The notes: generated by a model not told the origin, from the letters alone. A stretch of 43,489 nucleotides of DNA from Flavobacteriaceae bacterium (GCA_024743095.1 JANSXF010000034.1:1-43489), one strand, 5' to 3'. Positions 32,122 through 40,647 are shown, counted from the first letter of the stretch. Made by a program: numbers and translations.

Positions 32122-34224
32122 ATGGAAAATCACGAACACCACAATCACGAAGAAATGGACCATTCAAAAATGGACCACTCTAAGAAAAAACAAAAAAAAG
32201 CAGACCATTCTAAAATGAATCATGGAGATGGAGACCATTCAGGTCACAATCCGGGACACGGTCAAATGGGTCACGACCATCATAAAATGATGATTGCAGA
32301 CTTTAGAAAACGGTTTTGGGTAACACTTGTGCTTACCATTCCTATATTGTTTTTCTCGCCAATGATTCAGGAATTTTTTGGTTATGAATTTTTACTTCCA
32401 GGAAATCCATATATCCTTTTTGCACTTTCCACTGTTGTATATTTTTATGGTGGTTGGCCATTTTTAAAAGGGTTTTGGTCTGAAGTCAAAAAAGGTGCAC
32501 CAGGAATGATGACTTTGATTTCTATGGCAATTTCTGTAGCATATTTTTATAGTACTGCTACCGTTTTTGGTTTAAGAGGTGAAGACTTTTTCTGGGAACT
32601 ATCAACACTTATATCCATAATGTTGCTTGGCCATTGGATAGAAATGAAAAGTGTGTTAGGTGCGTCAAAAGCCTTACAGTTGTTGGTGAGTATGATGCCT
32701 GCAGAAGCGCATAGGGTAAAAGGCGACACCATAGAAGACATCCCTCTCGAAGATTTACTGAAGGATGATGTGATTTTGGTAAAACCAGGTGAAAAAGTTC
32801 CGGCTGACGGAATAATAGTAGACGGTTCCAGTTACCTAAATGAATCTATGCTCACAGGTGAATCTAAACCTGTAAAAAAAGATGAAAACGATAAGGTTAT
32901 TGGTGGTTCGGTAAATGGCAATAGTACCTTAAAAGTAAAAGTTGAACATACTGGAAAGGATAGCTATCTCAACAAGGTTATCAAAATGGTTGAAGAAGCA
33001 CAAAAAACCAAATCCAAGATGCAAAACCTTTCAGATAGGGCTGCAAAATGGTTAACCTATATCGCTTTGGCTATTGGTTTTGGAACATTAGCAGTATGGT
33101 TGATTTTAGGCTTTCCGTTTGTCTATGCTTTAGAAAGAATGGTTACCGTTATGGTTATTGCTTGTCCACACGCATTAGGGCTTGCTATTCCATTGGTGGT
33201 TGCGATTTCTACGGCAGTATCTGCTCAAAATGGATTGCTTATTCGAAATAGAACTGCGTTTGAAGAGTCCAGAAAAATTTCAGCTTTGCTTTTTGATAAA
33301 ACAGGAACACTAACCAAAGGTGATTTTGGTGTCACTCGAATCGAGTCTGTTAACGAGACTTATTCAACAGAGGAAATTTTAAGACTTTCAAGTGCATTGG
33401 AACAAAGTTCTGAACATCCAATAGCTGTTGGGATTATTAAAAAAGTAAAAGAAGATAACATAACCATTCCAAAACCTGAAAACTTTAATGCAATTACAGG
33501 TAAGGGTGTAGAGGCAAATGTTGAAGGCAAAGAAGTTAAGGTAGTAAGTCCTGGCTATTTAAGAGATGAAAAAATAGACATCCCAAAAGACGCTTATAGT
33601 GATGCCGCTGAAACTGTCGTGTTTGTATTAATTGATGGGAAACTGGCAGGTTACATTGCGCTTGCTGATGAAATAAGACCGGAATCTGCCGAGGCAATCA
33701 AAATATTTAAAAAGAATAACATTAAAGTTCTAATGGCAACTGGCGATAATGAAAAAACCGCTAAGGCTGTGAGTGAAAAACTTGGATTGGATGGTTACTA
33801 CGCCGAGGTATTGCCACATCAAAAAGTTGAAATTGTAGAAGAGTTACAGAACAAAGGTGATTTTGTAGCTATGACGGGTGATGGTGTTAATGATGCGCCC
33901 GCTCTCGCAAAAGCCGATGTAGGAATTGCAGTAGGCTCAGGTACAGATGTAGCAGCTGAAACTGCCGATATTATTCTGGTCAACAGTAATCCACAGGATA
34001 TTGCCAATTTAATTCTCTTTGGGAAAGCCACCTACAATAAAATGATTCAGAATTTGATTTGGGCTACAGGATATAATGTCGTGGCTATTCCTTTAGCAGC
34101 CGGTGTATTATATTCTTCAGGTTTTGTTTTAGGTCCTGCGGTTGGTGCGGTATTTATGAGCTTAAGTACTATTATAGTAGCTATTAATGCGCAATTATTA
34201 AAGCGAAAAATCGGTAAAAAATAA
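32122..34224 (+). CDS. copB: CopB-type copper-exporting P-type ATPase (P1B-3)
   Basis: The 700-residue product has a His/Met-rich N-terminus (about 1-56, repeats of DHSKM and GHD/HH) in place of an HMA domain, as in CopB of Enterococcus and Archaeoglobus. The membrane metal site is CPHALGLA with C348-P-H350, typical for the Cu(II)/Cu(I)/Ag(I) P1B-3 group. Catalytic motifs are TGES in the actuator, D392KTGTLTKG, the SEHP nucleotide motif (SSEHPIAVG) and GDGVNDAPALAKADVGIAVGSG. It exports cytosolic copper to the periplasm, where the oxidase and RND pump act. It is followed with no gap by an MFS gene. Confidence 0.94.
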   Translation: MENHEHHNHEEMDHSKMDHSKKKQKKADHSKMNHGDGDHSGHNPGHGQMGHDHHKMMIADFRKRFWVTLVLTIPILFFSPMIQEFFGYEFLLPGNPYILFALSTVVYFYGGWPFLKGFWSEVKKGAPGMMTLISMAISVAYFYSTATVFGLRGEDFFWELSTLISIMLLGHWIEMKSVLGASKALQLLVSMMPAEAHRVKGDTIEDIPLEDLLKDDVILVKPGEKVPADGIIVDGSSYLNESMLTGESKPVKKDENDKVIGGSVNGNSTLKVKVEHTGKDSYLNKVIKMVEEAQKTKSKMQNLSDRAAKWLTYIALAIGFGTLAVWLILGFPFVYALERMVTVMVIACPHALGLAIPLVVAISTAVSAQNGLLIRNRTAFEESRKISALLFDKTGTLTKGDFGVTRIESVNETYSTEEILRLSSALEQSSEHPIAVGIIKKVKEDNITIPKPENFNAITGKGVEANVEGKEVKVVSPGYLRDEKIDIPKDAYSDAAETVVFVLIDGKLAGYIALADEIRPESAEAIKIFKKNNIKVLMATGDNEKTAKAVSEKLGLDGYYAEVLPHQKVEIVEELQNKGDFVAMTGDGVNDAPALAKADVGIAVGSGTDVAAETADIILVNSNPQDIANLILFGKATYNKMIQNLIWATGYNVVAIPLAAGVLYSSGFVLGPAVGAVFMSLSTIIVAINAQLLKRKIGKK

Positions 34225-35439
34225 ATGGACAAAAAAGAAAAACTCAACAGGATATCTTTAATCCTGTTGAGTTTATTTGTAGTGATGTTGGGTTATGGTA
34301 TTTTATTGCCAACCCTTCCCTACTATACCGAAAGATTAGCTTTAGGAGATAACCTAGATACTGATTCGATTAACTTTCATATTGGTTTTTTGACCAGTAT
34401 TTATCCGCTCTTCCAGCTTCTTTTCGTTGTACTCTGGGGCAGGCTATCCGATAAATACGGCCGTAAACCCATTATCATTGTTGGGCTAATCGGCTTTGTA
34501 ATTATGCAATTACTTACCGGTCTTGCTACATCATTGACGATGCTATATGTTGCTCGCATCTTTGGTGGTATTTTCACGTCATCAGTTATTCCAGTTAGCA
34601 ACGCATATTTGAGCGACATTACTTCTGAAAAACGAAGAACAAAAATAATGGGTTGGTCGGGTGTTGCCATTAGCTCTGGTGTTATTTTTGGCCCTGTCAT
34701 TGGTGGCTTTCTGTCTCAAACTGACCTTCATTTAAAATATACGATAGGTCTGCTGCATTTAGACCGATTTTCAGTACCCTTTTTGTTTGCCGCTCTTCTA
34801 GGACTTATAGTCTTATTTGTAGTAGCAAAATGGTTAAAAAACACCACTCGCGTACATACGTTCACAACACAAAAAGCGAGCTTGCGATTCACATTTACCA
34901 AATATTTTGTCGTATTACTGGGTCTGTCGTTTGTCATCCAATTTGTAGTAACGCTGTTTGAAACTGTCTTTTCAATATATGGGAAAGATGAATTAGGATT
35001 TAACAGTAACCAAATAGGTATTGGTTTTATGCTATGTGGTTCAATAATGGCTGTTTTACAACCTTTGTTCGCTACTTACGGAGAGAAGTTTTTATCCACA
35101 AAGAAACAAATTGCATTAGGGTTGTTTATATCTGGATTATCCTTAATTGTCTTTCCCTTTTTTAAGAATGAATACTTGGTATATGTGTTAATCGTTGTTT
35201 TCGCTGCTGGAGGTGCTATGGTAACCCCAAATTTACTTTCTGCGGTCTCATTAATATCAAAGCAAAATACTGGCAGGAACATTTCTATTCAGAGCTCTAC
35301 TAATAGCGTTGGTCAAATTCTAGGGCCTGTTTTAGGGACTTGGTTACTCGCAGGTGGTTTTTACTACCCTTTTATAATTGCTGGCAGCATTGTCTTGGCT
35401 GTTATTGGTTTTTTATTCTTTTTCAAAAATCCACCATAA
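34225..35439 (+). CDS. MFS transporter (DHA1/TetA-like)
   Basis: The 404-residue protein has about 12 membrane helices. It carries the MFS motif A loop GRLSDKYGRKPII between helices 2 and 3 and the antiporter motif GVIFGPVIGGFL in helix 5, which suits a proton-coupled drug or metabolite exporter. The substrate is unknown. Its ATG directly follows the TAA of copB, implying coupling. However, the first codons (about 6-17) also encode a perfect 14-bp hairpin that could stop transcription from copB before or in this gene. It ends 26 bp before the convergent integrase gene. Confidence 0.85.
   Translation: MDKKEKLNRISLILLSLFVVMLGYGILLPTLPYYTERLALGDNLDTDSINFHIGFLTSIYPLFQLLFVVLWGRLSDKYGRKPIIIVGLIGFVIMQLLTGLATSLTMLYVARIFGGIFTSSVIPVSNAYLSDITSEKRRTKIMGWSGVAISSGVIFGPVIGGFLSQTDLHLKYTIGLLHLDRFSVPFLFAALLGLIVLFVVAKWLKNTTRVHTFTTQKASLRFTFTKYFVVLLGLSFVIQFVVTLFETVFSIYGKDELGFNSNQIGIGFMLCGSIMAVLQPLFATYGEKFLSTKKQIALGLFISGLSLIVFPFFKNEYLVYVLIVVFAAGGAMVTPNLLSAVSLISKQNTGRNISIQSSTNSVGQILGPVLGTWLLAGGFYYPFIIAGSIVLAVIGFLFFFKNPP
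34240..34274 (+). terminator. 14-bp perfect hairpin inside the start of the MFS gene
   Basis: The arm at 34240-34253 (AAACTCAACAGGAT) is the exact reverse complement of 34261-34274, with a 7-base loop. An A-rich run precedes it and TTTATTTG follows, much like flavobacterial rho-independent terminators. It sits 15 bp after the MFS start codon and so inside the coding sequence. It could be the copB terminator or an attenuator that couples MFS expression to translation. Confidence 0.55.
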
Positions 35440-35465
35440 GAAAATAAGCACATAAGCTATTAAAT

Positions 35466-36752
35466 TTATCTGACGATCCGTAGGTTGGCCAAAGGCTGCC
35501 CGCCATTTACAACTTCTTTCTTTTCGTTTGTTTCCAGAACAGATTTTAACTGGGCCATATCCTTGCTTATCTTCTTCTCCACTACCCTTGCATACTTTTG
35601 GGTCGTCGAAAGTTTGGTATGCCCCAATAGCTTGGATACCGTTTCCAAGGGGACATTGTTCATCAGGGTAATAGTGGTCGCAAAAGTGTGTCTGGCCACA
35701 TGAAAGGTCAGGTGCTTTTTGATTCCGGCATTGCTTGCAATAATCTTTAGGTATTTGTTTACTTTTTGATTGGAATAGACCGGTAAAAGGGTATGCCCAT
35801 TTTTGACATCGGGAAAATCCGAATACTTATCCAATATCCCCTTGGCCTGGGATAGAAGTGGAACCCTCACCGGGGTCTTGGTCTTTTTCCGTTTGACATT
35901 GATCCACTCCTCCCCATCGATACCCGTTACAATATCGCCCCGTTTGAGGAGCTTGACCTCAATATAGCTGAGACCTGTATAACATGCAAAAAGAAAAATA
36001 TCCTTTACAATGCCCTTGCCGCTATCCCTGATTCCAACAGAAGCCAAGCGTTGAATTTCGGCCTCTTCCAGAAAATCACTGTCGTAATCCTCAAACTTCA
36101 TGTTGTACTGGTTGAAGGGGTTTTGGGGGATGCACCTGAACTTAAAGGCTATGCCCACCAATTTCTTGAACCGCTCCATGTGCTTCATGATACCATTGTT
36201 GGTCAGTGGCTGAGCCTTATTGATCGGAGTACAATTTCTAAGGAAATTCTCAAATTCAACAACGAAGGTATAATCGATGAAGGACAGCCTGATGTCCTGT
36301 GAGTTGAACTTTTTCTTTACGAACCGTTTTAGGTAGGTTTCCGTTGCCCCATAATTCTTAGAAGTGCCGGGTTCAAGTTTTGGCATTTCCTTGTCACGGT
36401 GGTACTTGATAATATCTTCAAGAGTCCTTAATGTCCTATCCTCTCCGAGATAACGCAGTTTAATGGCGTTGGAGGTGATTACCATACCTTCGGAATACAG
36501 TTGCCTATGGCAGTCCAAAAGTTTGGCATAGACATCATCAAGGTACTTGTTGATACCATTGGCCCCCTTTACCCTTGGGTTCAATCTATTTGATTTAGGA
36601 CACCAATGATCTTCCAAAGTGGTGCGCTTGATACTGAGGTCCGAGGGAATCCCATCGACCTTGATCCGGGCATAGATGGGAACAAGCCCGTTTTTCCTTT
36701 TGGCCGTTTTCTTGAGCCAAAATCTGATACTGAATGTTTTAGAGGTTTCCAT
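35466..36752 (-). CDS. Bacteroidota-type tyrosine recombinase (IntDOT-like integrase)
   Basis: The 428-residue product has an arm-binding N-terminal domain (SIRFWLKKTAKRKNGLVPIYARI), a SAM-like core-binding domain (about 110-220) and a catalytic domain. It has HVARH (H-x-x-R), LLGHTKLSTTQKYARV (His and the Tyr nucleophile) and the beta-hairpin Lys (KRKKTKTPVRVP). The first catalytic Arg is replaced: ACYTGLSYIEV has Ser where most enzymes have TGLR. The same replacement is known for IntDOT of conjugative transposon CTnDOT and relatives, which are active. The gene is GC-richer than neighbours. It probably integrates the element that carries the copper/metabolic genes, or another element next to it. 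Confidence 0.9.
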   Translation of the reverse strand: METSKTFSIRFWLKKTAKRKNGLVPIYARIKVDGIPSDLSIKRTTLEDHWCPKSNRLNPRVKGANGINKYLDDVYAKLLDCHRQLYSEGMVITSNAIKLRYLGEDRTLRTLEDIIKYHRDKEMPKLEPGTSKNYGATETYLKRFVKKKFNSQDIRLSFIDYTFVVEFENFLRNCTPINKAQPLTNNGIMKHMERFKKLVGIAFKFRCIPQNPFNQYNMKFEDYDSDFLEEAEIQRLASVGIRDSGKGIVKDIFLFACYTGLSYIEVKLLKRGDIVTGIDGEEWINVKRKKTKTPVRVPLLSQAKGILDKYSDFPDVKNGHTLLPVYSNQKVNKYLKIIASNAGIKKHLTFHVARHTFATTITLMNNVPLETVSKLLGHTKLSTTQKYARVVEKKISKDMAQLKSVLETNEKKEVVNGGQPLANLRIVR

Positions 36753-36900
36753 GTGTTTCGCTTTTAGTGGAACAATCCGTTAAGCGAAAGTCAAATCACA
36801 CGAAATATCGAATCATGAACGTCAATATACGAAATCCATTCCGATTAAAATAGGACACCCTATAGGACACCTTTCTCCCTGGTTTCAGATGGGCACAAAA

Positions 36901-36930
36901 AAAACCAGAAAAAATTAATTTTCTGGTTTT
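36901..36930 (-). terminator. Strong rho-independent terminator (minus direction)
   Basis: The arms AAAACCAGAAAA and TTTTCTGGTTTT are perfect over 12 bp around a 6-base AATTAA loop. On the minus strand the stem runs into eight T residues. It therefore ends transcripts coming from the right. The putative tRNA 3' end 44 bp to the right would be its natural client. Confidence 0.65.
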
Positions 36931-36973
36931 CAATAATTTATGGTTTAATTTGTTGCTAAAAAAACCATTTCTG

Positions 36974-36985
36974 TCGGGGTGGCAG
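36974..36985 (-). other. Putative attachment-site remnant: tRNA 3' end
   Basis: On the minus strand CTGCCACCCCGA reads like the last part of a tRNA: four bases of the T-stem, the 7-base acceptor strand CACCCCG and the discriminator A. The rest of the tRNA (TTCGAAT loop onward) is absent, so it is a fragment, as left when an element integrates in a tRNA 3' end. It lies between two integrase genes and next to a matching terminator. The match is short and made from memory of tRNA structure. Confidence 0.35.
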
Positions 36986-37320
36986 ACTTAGCCACAAACA
37001 AACAACATATTGTTAATCAATATTTTACATCAAATTCTTAAATTTTGCACACCTGATTGCACAACAAAACCATGAAAAGAACTTCGGAGATATAATTTGC
37101 TCTCTTTTAGTTTCATTAAGATACAAAAATTGTAGAAACAATTTAATGATTGCCTCACAATGGTCGATTCTTTCAGTGATGGTATTTAGGATGTCCAAAA
37201 CTTAGAATAACATTCATCCTTCACAAGATAAGACTCCTTAATTTGAATTGATTTCGTAATTTGAAACATATTATTTACAGTAAATGGCCCAGCATACCCT
37301 CAAGAATCTAAAAAATTTAG

Positions 37321-38436
37321 ATGAAAACCGTAAAACTGATTCAAGGAAAACAAAATGGGGATAATGTTATTATCATTAACTTTTATGCCAATGAAACATT
37401 GGAAAACCATCTTATTCAACTAAAGGAGTTGAATAGAGACAATTCAAACGGCAAATTCTATATCAAGAACACAGGCCAGAACCTAAATCTTGTATTCAAC
37501 CATATGCGCAAGATAAATTGCTATGTGGACTATACCGAATTAAAACAAAAGCAAACTGATAAACCTAAAAAGAAAGTAAAACTATATTTACCGCCCATTG
37601 ATTCTCTGAACAAACAAAACTTGGATAGGTTCAGGAAGTGGTTGGAGGAAAAGAGATTGAGTCCCAACACTGTGAACACCTACGTTGAGGTTACCAATTT
37701 TTTTCTCAGGTACACCATCTTGAAAAATTCTAGAAGCCACTCAAGAAGGTTGGTCGAATCCTTTAATTATGAATTCATCGTACGAGAAGGAAAATCCATA
37801 TCCTATCAAAACCAATGCATCAACGGCATAAAGAAGTATTTTTTGTTCAAGGGCATCGATATTGGTTCGTTAAACCTAACCAGACCAAAGAAAGAGAAAA
37901 AACTTCCTGTTGTCCTGAGCAAGGGGGAGGTAAGGTCCATCATCGATGCCACCCACAACCTAAAACATAAAACACTTTTGTCCCTCATCTACTCTGGAGG
38001 ACTAAGAATAGGTGAAGCTATCAATCTCAGAATTGATGATGTTGACAGTAGTAGAATGTTGATACACATAAAGGGCGGAAAAGGAAAAAAAGATAGATAC
38101 ACATTACTTTCAGGCAGTTTTCTTGAGATTCTTCGGGAGTATTACAAACAGTTCAGGCCTAAATAATATTTGTTTGAAGGTCAAAAAGAATTAAAATATA
38201 GTGCCAGCAGTGCACAAAGCGTTTTAAAAAAAGCTGTCATGAGTGCGGGAGTACGGAAAAAGGTTACTCTTCACACGCTAAGGCACAGTTTTGCTACACA
38301 TTTATTGGAAAGTGGAACCGATATCCGTTATATCCAAGAACTTTTGGGGCACAATAATCCTAAGACCACCATGATCTATACTCATGTAACCGAGAATAGT
38401 ATCAAAAATATCAACAACCCATTTGATGACCTTTAA
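37321..38436 (+). pseudogene. Xer/Int-type tyrosine recombinase, interrupted by one stop codon
   Basis: The first part (281 residues, 37321-38163) holds an unusual N-terminal region, a SAM-like domain (LDRFRKWLEEKRLSPNTVNTYVEV) and the catalytic SGGLRIGEAINL (Arg) plus KGGKGKKDRYTLL (Lys). It ends ...FRPK, then TAA at 38164-38166. In the same frame follows [24 protein letters not shown] ... [12 protein letters not shown] (H-x-x-R) and [16 protein letters not shown] (His, Tyr). Relatives read RPKEWLFEGQ here, so the stop replaces a Glu by one base change (GAA to TAA). All other catalytic residues are intact. Without read-through, the product lacks the nucleophile and is inactive. Confidence 0.85.
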
Positions 38437-38745
38437 TTATCTTTATATTGCATACCGAGAAAATAAAATATGGCAACTATACTGAAAAATAATTTGCAGA
38501 ACTTGGGCATAGCCAACCAAATTGGCGGTATATACACAACAAAGTTCAGCATATAATCAAGTTGTGCAACATTTTGACCCGTCCTGAATAAAGGCTAAAT
38601 ATTTTAATGTCATAAAACTTGTCTAAAACAGCCAACGACAAATTATTACTGAAACACACACATCTTATGATTAGTTGAAGCATTCTACCTTTCATTTATT
38701 GAAATAATTGATGCAGTTAGTTTTAAAATTTATCATAAATAATTT
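38437..38745. other. Intergenic stretch after the broken integrase; no gene seen
   Basis: There is no coding frame of useful length (longest small frame 28 codons from 38470). It contains GTTGTGCAAC at 38561-38570, whose reverse complement recurs nearly unchanged at the far end of the efflux cassette (43337-43365). The rest is AT-rich. It may hold the left boundary of the cassette. Confidence 0.5.
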
Positions 38746-38746
38746 C

Positions 38747-38766
38747 AGTTCTTAATTTACAGAACT
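38747..38766 (+). promoter_or_regulatory. Operator 1 of the efflux cassette (AGTTCT-N8-AGAACT)
   Basis: This is a perfect 6+6 inverted repeat with an 8-base spacer. It lies 13 bp before the -7 box and so covers the -33 region of the regulator promoter. The same half-sites with the same spacing recur at 39273-39292, which supports a true protein-binding site, most simply for the GbsR/MarR-type regulator encoded at 38810. Confidence 0.7.
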
Positions 38767-38778
38767 AAAAAAACTTTG

Positions 38779-38786
38779 TATATTTG
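38779..38786 (+). promoter_or_regulatory. -7 box of the efflux cassette promoter
   Basis: TATATTTG matches the Bacteroidota consensus TAnnTTTG exactly. It gives a start of transcription about 18-20 bases before the ATG at 38810. The operator just upstream would block the -33 contact when occupied. Confidence 0.6.
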
Positions 38787-38809
38787 CACCATACTAATTC
38801 TTAATTAAT

Positions 38810-39256
38810 ATGGATAATTTAAAACAACGTGTTGAAGATATTGGAGTTGTTTATGAGCAATTCGGAAAAACACCTATTGCAAGCAGAGTATTTAGTTTCT
38901 TGTTATTGTCCGAACCTTCTCATAAAACATTTGATGAAATTAGAGAGTTTTTAAAGGCAAGTAAAAGTGCCGTTAGCAATGCAATAAACAGTCATCTACA
39001 AGATGGTACAATTAACTACAAAACATTTAGTGGTGATAGAAAAAGATACTTCTATCTAGATTTAGAGAATTGGAAAAAAAGAGTGGAGGAATATGCTAAA
39101 AAACTTTATGATTTTAACAATGTAATGGAAGATGTTTTAAAACATCGAAGCAATAGCGACATTGAATTTAACAGTAAGCTAAAGGAGGTCATTGATTTTC
39201 AGAACTTTTTAAATCAGAAAATAGATGAAGCAATTAGAAAGTGGGAAGAAAACTAA
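38810..39256 (+). CDS. GbsR/MarR-family transcriptional regulator
   Basis: The 148-residue product has a winged helix (about 20-85). TPIASRVFSFLLLSEPSHKTFDEIREFLKASKSAVSNAINSHL includes the recognition helix KSAVSNAINSHL and the wing YKTFSGDRKRYFYL. A C-terminal helical dimerisation part follows (about 88-148). This pattern fits GbsR/MarR-like regulators that sit before RND or EmrAB pumps in Bacteroidota. It is the first gene of the efflux cassette, with a palindromic operator at its own promoter (autoregulation) and a second one before the next gene. The inducer is unknown. Confidence 0.85.
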   Translation: MDNLKQRVEDIGVVYEQFGKTPIASRVFSFLLLSEPSHKTFDEIREFLKASKSAVSNAINSHLQDGTINYKTFSGDRKRYFYLDLENWKKRVEEYAKKLYDFNNVMEDVLKHRSNSDIEFNSKLKEVIDFQNFLNQKIDEAIRKWEEN

Positions 39257-39272
39257 AAAAATTTATTCAACA

Positions 39273-39292
39273 AGTTCTTTTTGTTAAGAACT
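39273..39292 (+). promoter_or_regulatory. Operator 2 of the efflux cassette (AGTTCT-N8-AGAACT)
   Basis: It has the same half-sites and 8-base spacer as 38747-38766 and lies 18 bp before the TolC start codon at 39311. No -7 box is visible here, so it may act as a roadblock or as a second contact for looping. Confidence 0.65.
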
Positions 39293-39310
39293 AAAATAAC
39301 TATAATATCT

Positions 39311-40627
39311 ATGCATTTTTTAAAACAAACAGTAAGCCTATTACTCATATTTGTTTATGGCTTTGGCTTTTCGCAAGAAGCTGTTCCTAAACAATATACC
39401 ATAGACCAAATTGTTCAACTAGCGTTAGAAAACAATCAAAAACTAAAAGTCTCAAAAAAGTCGGTTGATATTGCCAAACAGCAGACCGAAGTTTATAAAC
39501 AACTTCAACTACCTAATGTTTCGTTAGGTGCAACAGCAATGTATTTGGGTGATATTGAAATTTTGGACACCGATTTTTCAAACCTACAAACCGTAGATAT
39601 GCCACATTTTGGTAATACCTTTTCCTTACAAGCCCAACAATTGCTTTACAAAGGAAACGCTATCAATAATACCATTAAGGTTGGAAATCTTCAAGAAAAA
39701 TTGGCGAACTTAAATGTAGAAAATGATGAAATTGGCATTAAATCTTTGGTGATTTCTAATTATTTAAGCCTTTACAAATTGTACAATCAAAAGCAAGTCT
39801 TTTTAGAAAACATCAAATTGGCTCAAAAACGAATTGATAACGTAACTAGTTTCTACAATCAAGGTATGGTAACACGTAACGAAGTAATTCGTGGCGATTT
39901 ATTATTAGCATCTTTAAACCAAGCCATAGTAACGATAGACAATAATATTTCAATTTTAAACAACCAATTGGTTATTGCATTAGGATTACCAGCAAATACT
40001 AAAATTATTCCTGATGAAGAAACGCTGAAACTTAATCCTGCGTTACAAAATATAGAAACATATCAAGACGAAGTAGCTACCAATCATCCACTTATTAGAA
40101 CTATGGATACCCAAAAGGAATTAGCCGAAACGAGCTTAGATATTACCAAAGCAGATAAGCTACCTATTTTGGCAGGCTTTGCTGGTTACAATATGCAACG
40201 TCCATTAACCAATTCCTTTCCAATAAACGATGTGTACTTTAATAGTTGGCAAGTTGGTGTATCGTTAACCTATAATATTGAATCGCTTTACAAAAACAAA
40301 GCAAAAGAGTCATTAAACAAGTTAAAAGTAGAGCAAGTAACCGAAGCCAAAACGCTTACTCAACAAAATTTACAAGTGGCTACACAAGCAGCTTATTTAA
40401 AATACAACGAAGCGGTTTCGCAAAAAGCAACCTATTTGGAAAGCAAACGTTTGGCTGAAGAAAACTATAAAATTATTGAGAAAAAATATTTAAATCAGTT
40501 AGCACTTATTACTGAAATGTTAGATGCTAGCAACTCTAAATTAGAAGCCGAATTACAATATGTAAATTCAGAAATTAATATCCTTCAGGCATACTATAAT
40601 GTATTAAAAACTGTAGGAACACTGTAA
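39311..40627 (+). CDS. TolC-family outer-membrane efflux channel
   Basis: The 438-residue product starts at MHFLKQTVSLLL; an upstream in-frame TTG would place the start inside the operator. It has a signal peptide (about 1-21) and two OEP repeats with long helices (YTIDQIVQLALENNQKLKVSKKSVDIAKQQ, VSQKATYLESKRLAEENYKIIEKKYLNQLALITEMLDASNSKL). It forms the outer-membrane duct for the EmrA/MFS pair encoded downstream. It is unrelated in detail to the TolC protein of the copper operon (5337-6554), so each pump has its own channel. Confidence 0.9.
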   Translation: MHFLKQTVSLLLIFVYGFGFSQEAVPKQYTIDQIVQLALENNQKLKVSKKSVDIAKQQTEVYKQLQLPNVSLGATAMYLGDIEILDTDFSNLQTVDMPHFGNTFSLQAQQLLYKGNAINNTIKVGNLQEKLANLNVENDEIGIKSLVISNYLSLYKLYNQKQVFLENIKLAQKRIDNVTSFYNQGMVTRNEVIRGDLLLASLNQAIVTIDNNISILNNQLVIALGLPANTKIIPDEETLKLNPALQNIETYQDEVATNHPLIRTMDTQKELAETSLDITKADKLPILAGFAGYNMQRPLTNSFPINDVYFNSWQVGVSLTYNIESLYKNKAKESLNKLKVEQVTEAKTLTQQNLQVATQAAYLKYNEAVSQKATYLESKRLAEENYKIIEKKYLNQLALITEMLDASNSKLEAELQYVNSEINILQAYYNVLKTVGTL

Positions 40628-40647
40628 CCATTACAAAAAGAATAAAA

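Larger units (their letters stand above)
36753..37320. other. Intergenic stretch between two integrases; no gene seen
   Basis: No convincing coding frame is present. The stretch contains the terminator-like hairpin 36901-36930 and the putative tRNA 3'-end remnant 36974-36985 listed separately. The part 37000-37320 is AT-rich leader DNA of the broken integrase, with no clear -7 box. The position between two integrase genes makes it the best candidate zone for an element boundary. Confidence 0.6.

Noticed and set aside
35440..35465. Terminator between the convergent MFS and integrase genes
   Set aside because: No inverted repeat with a T-run is present in this 26-bp gap.
39281..39310. TTG start for the efflux TolC gene
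   Set aside because: It lies inside the palindromic operator; the ATG at 39311 begins a normal signal peptide.
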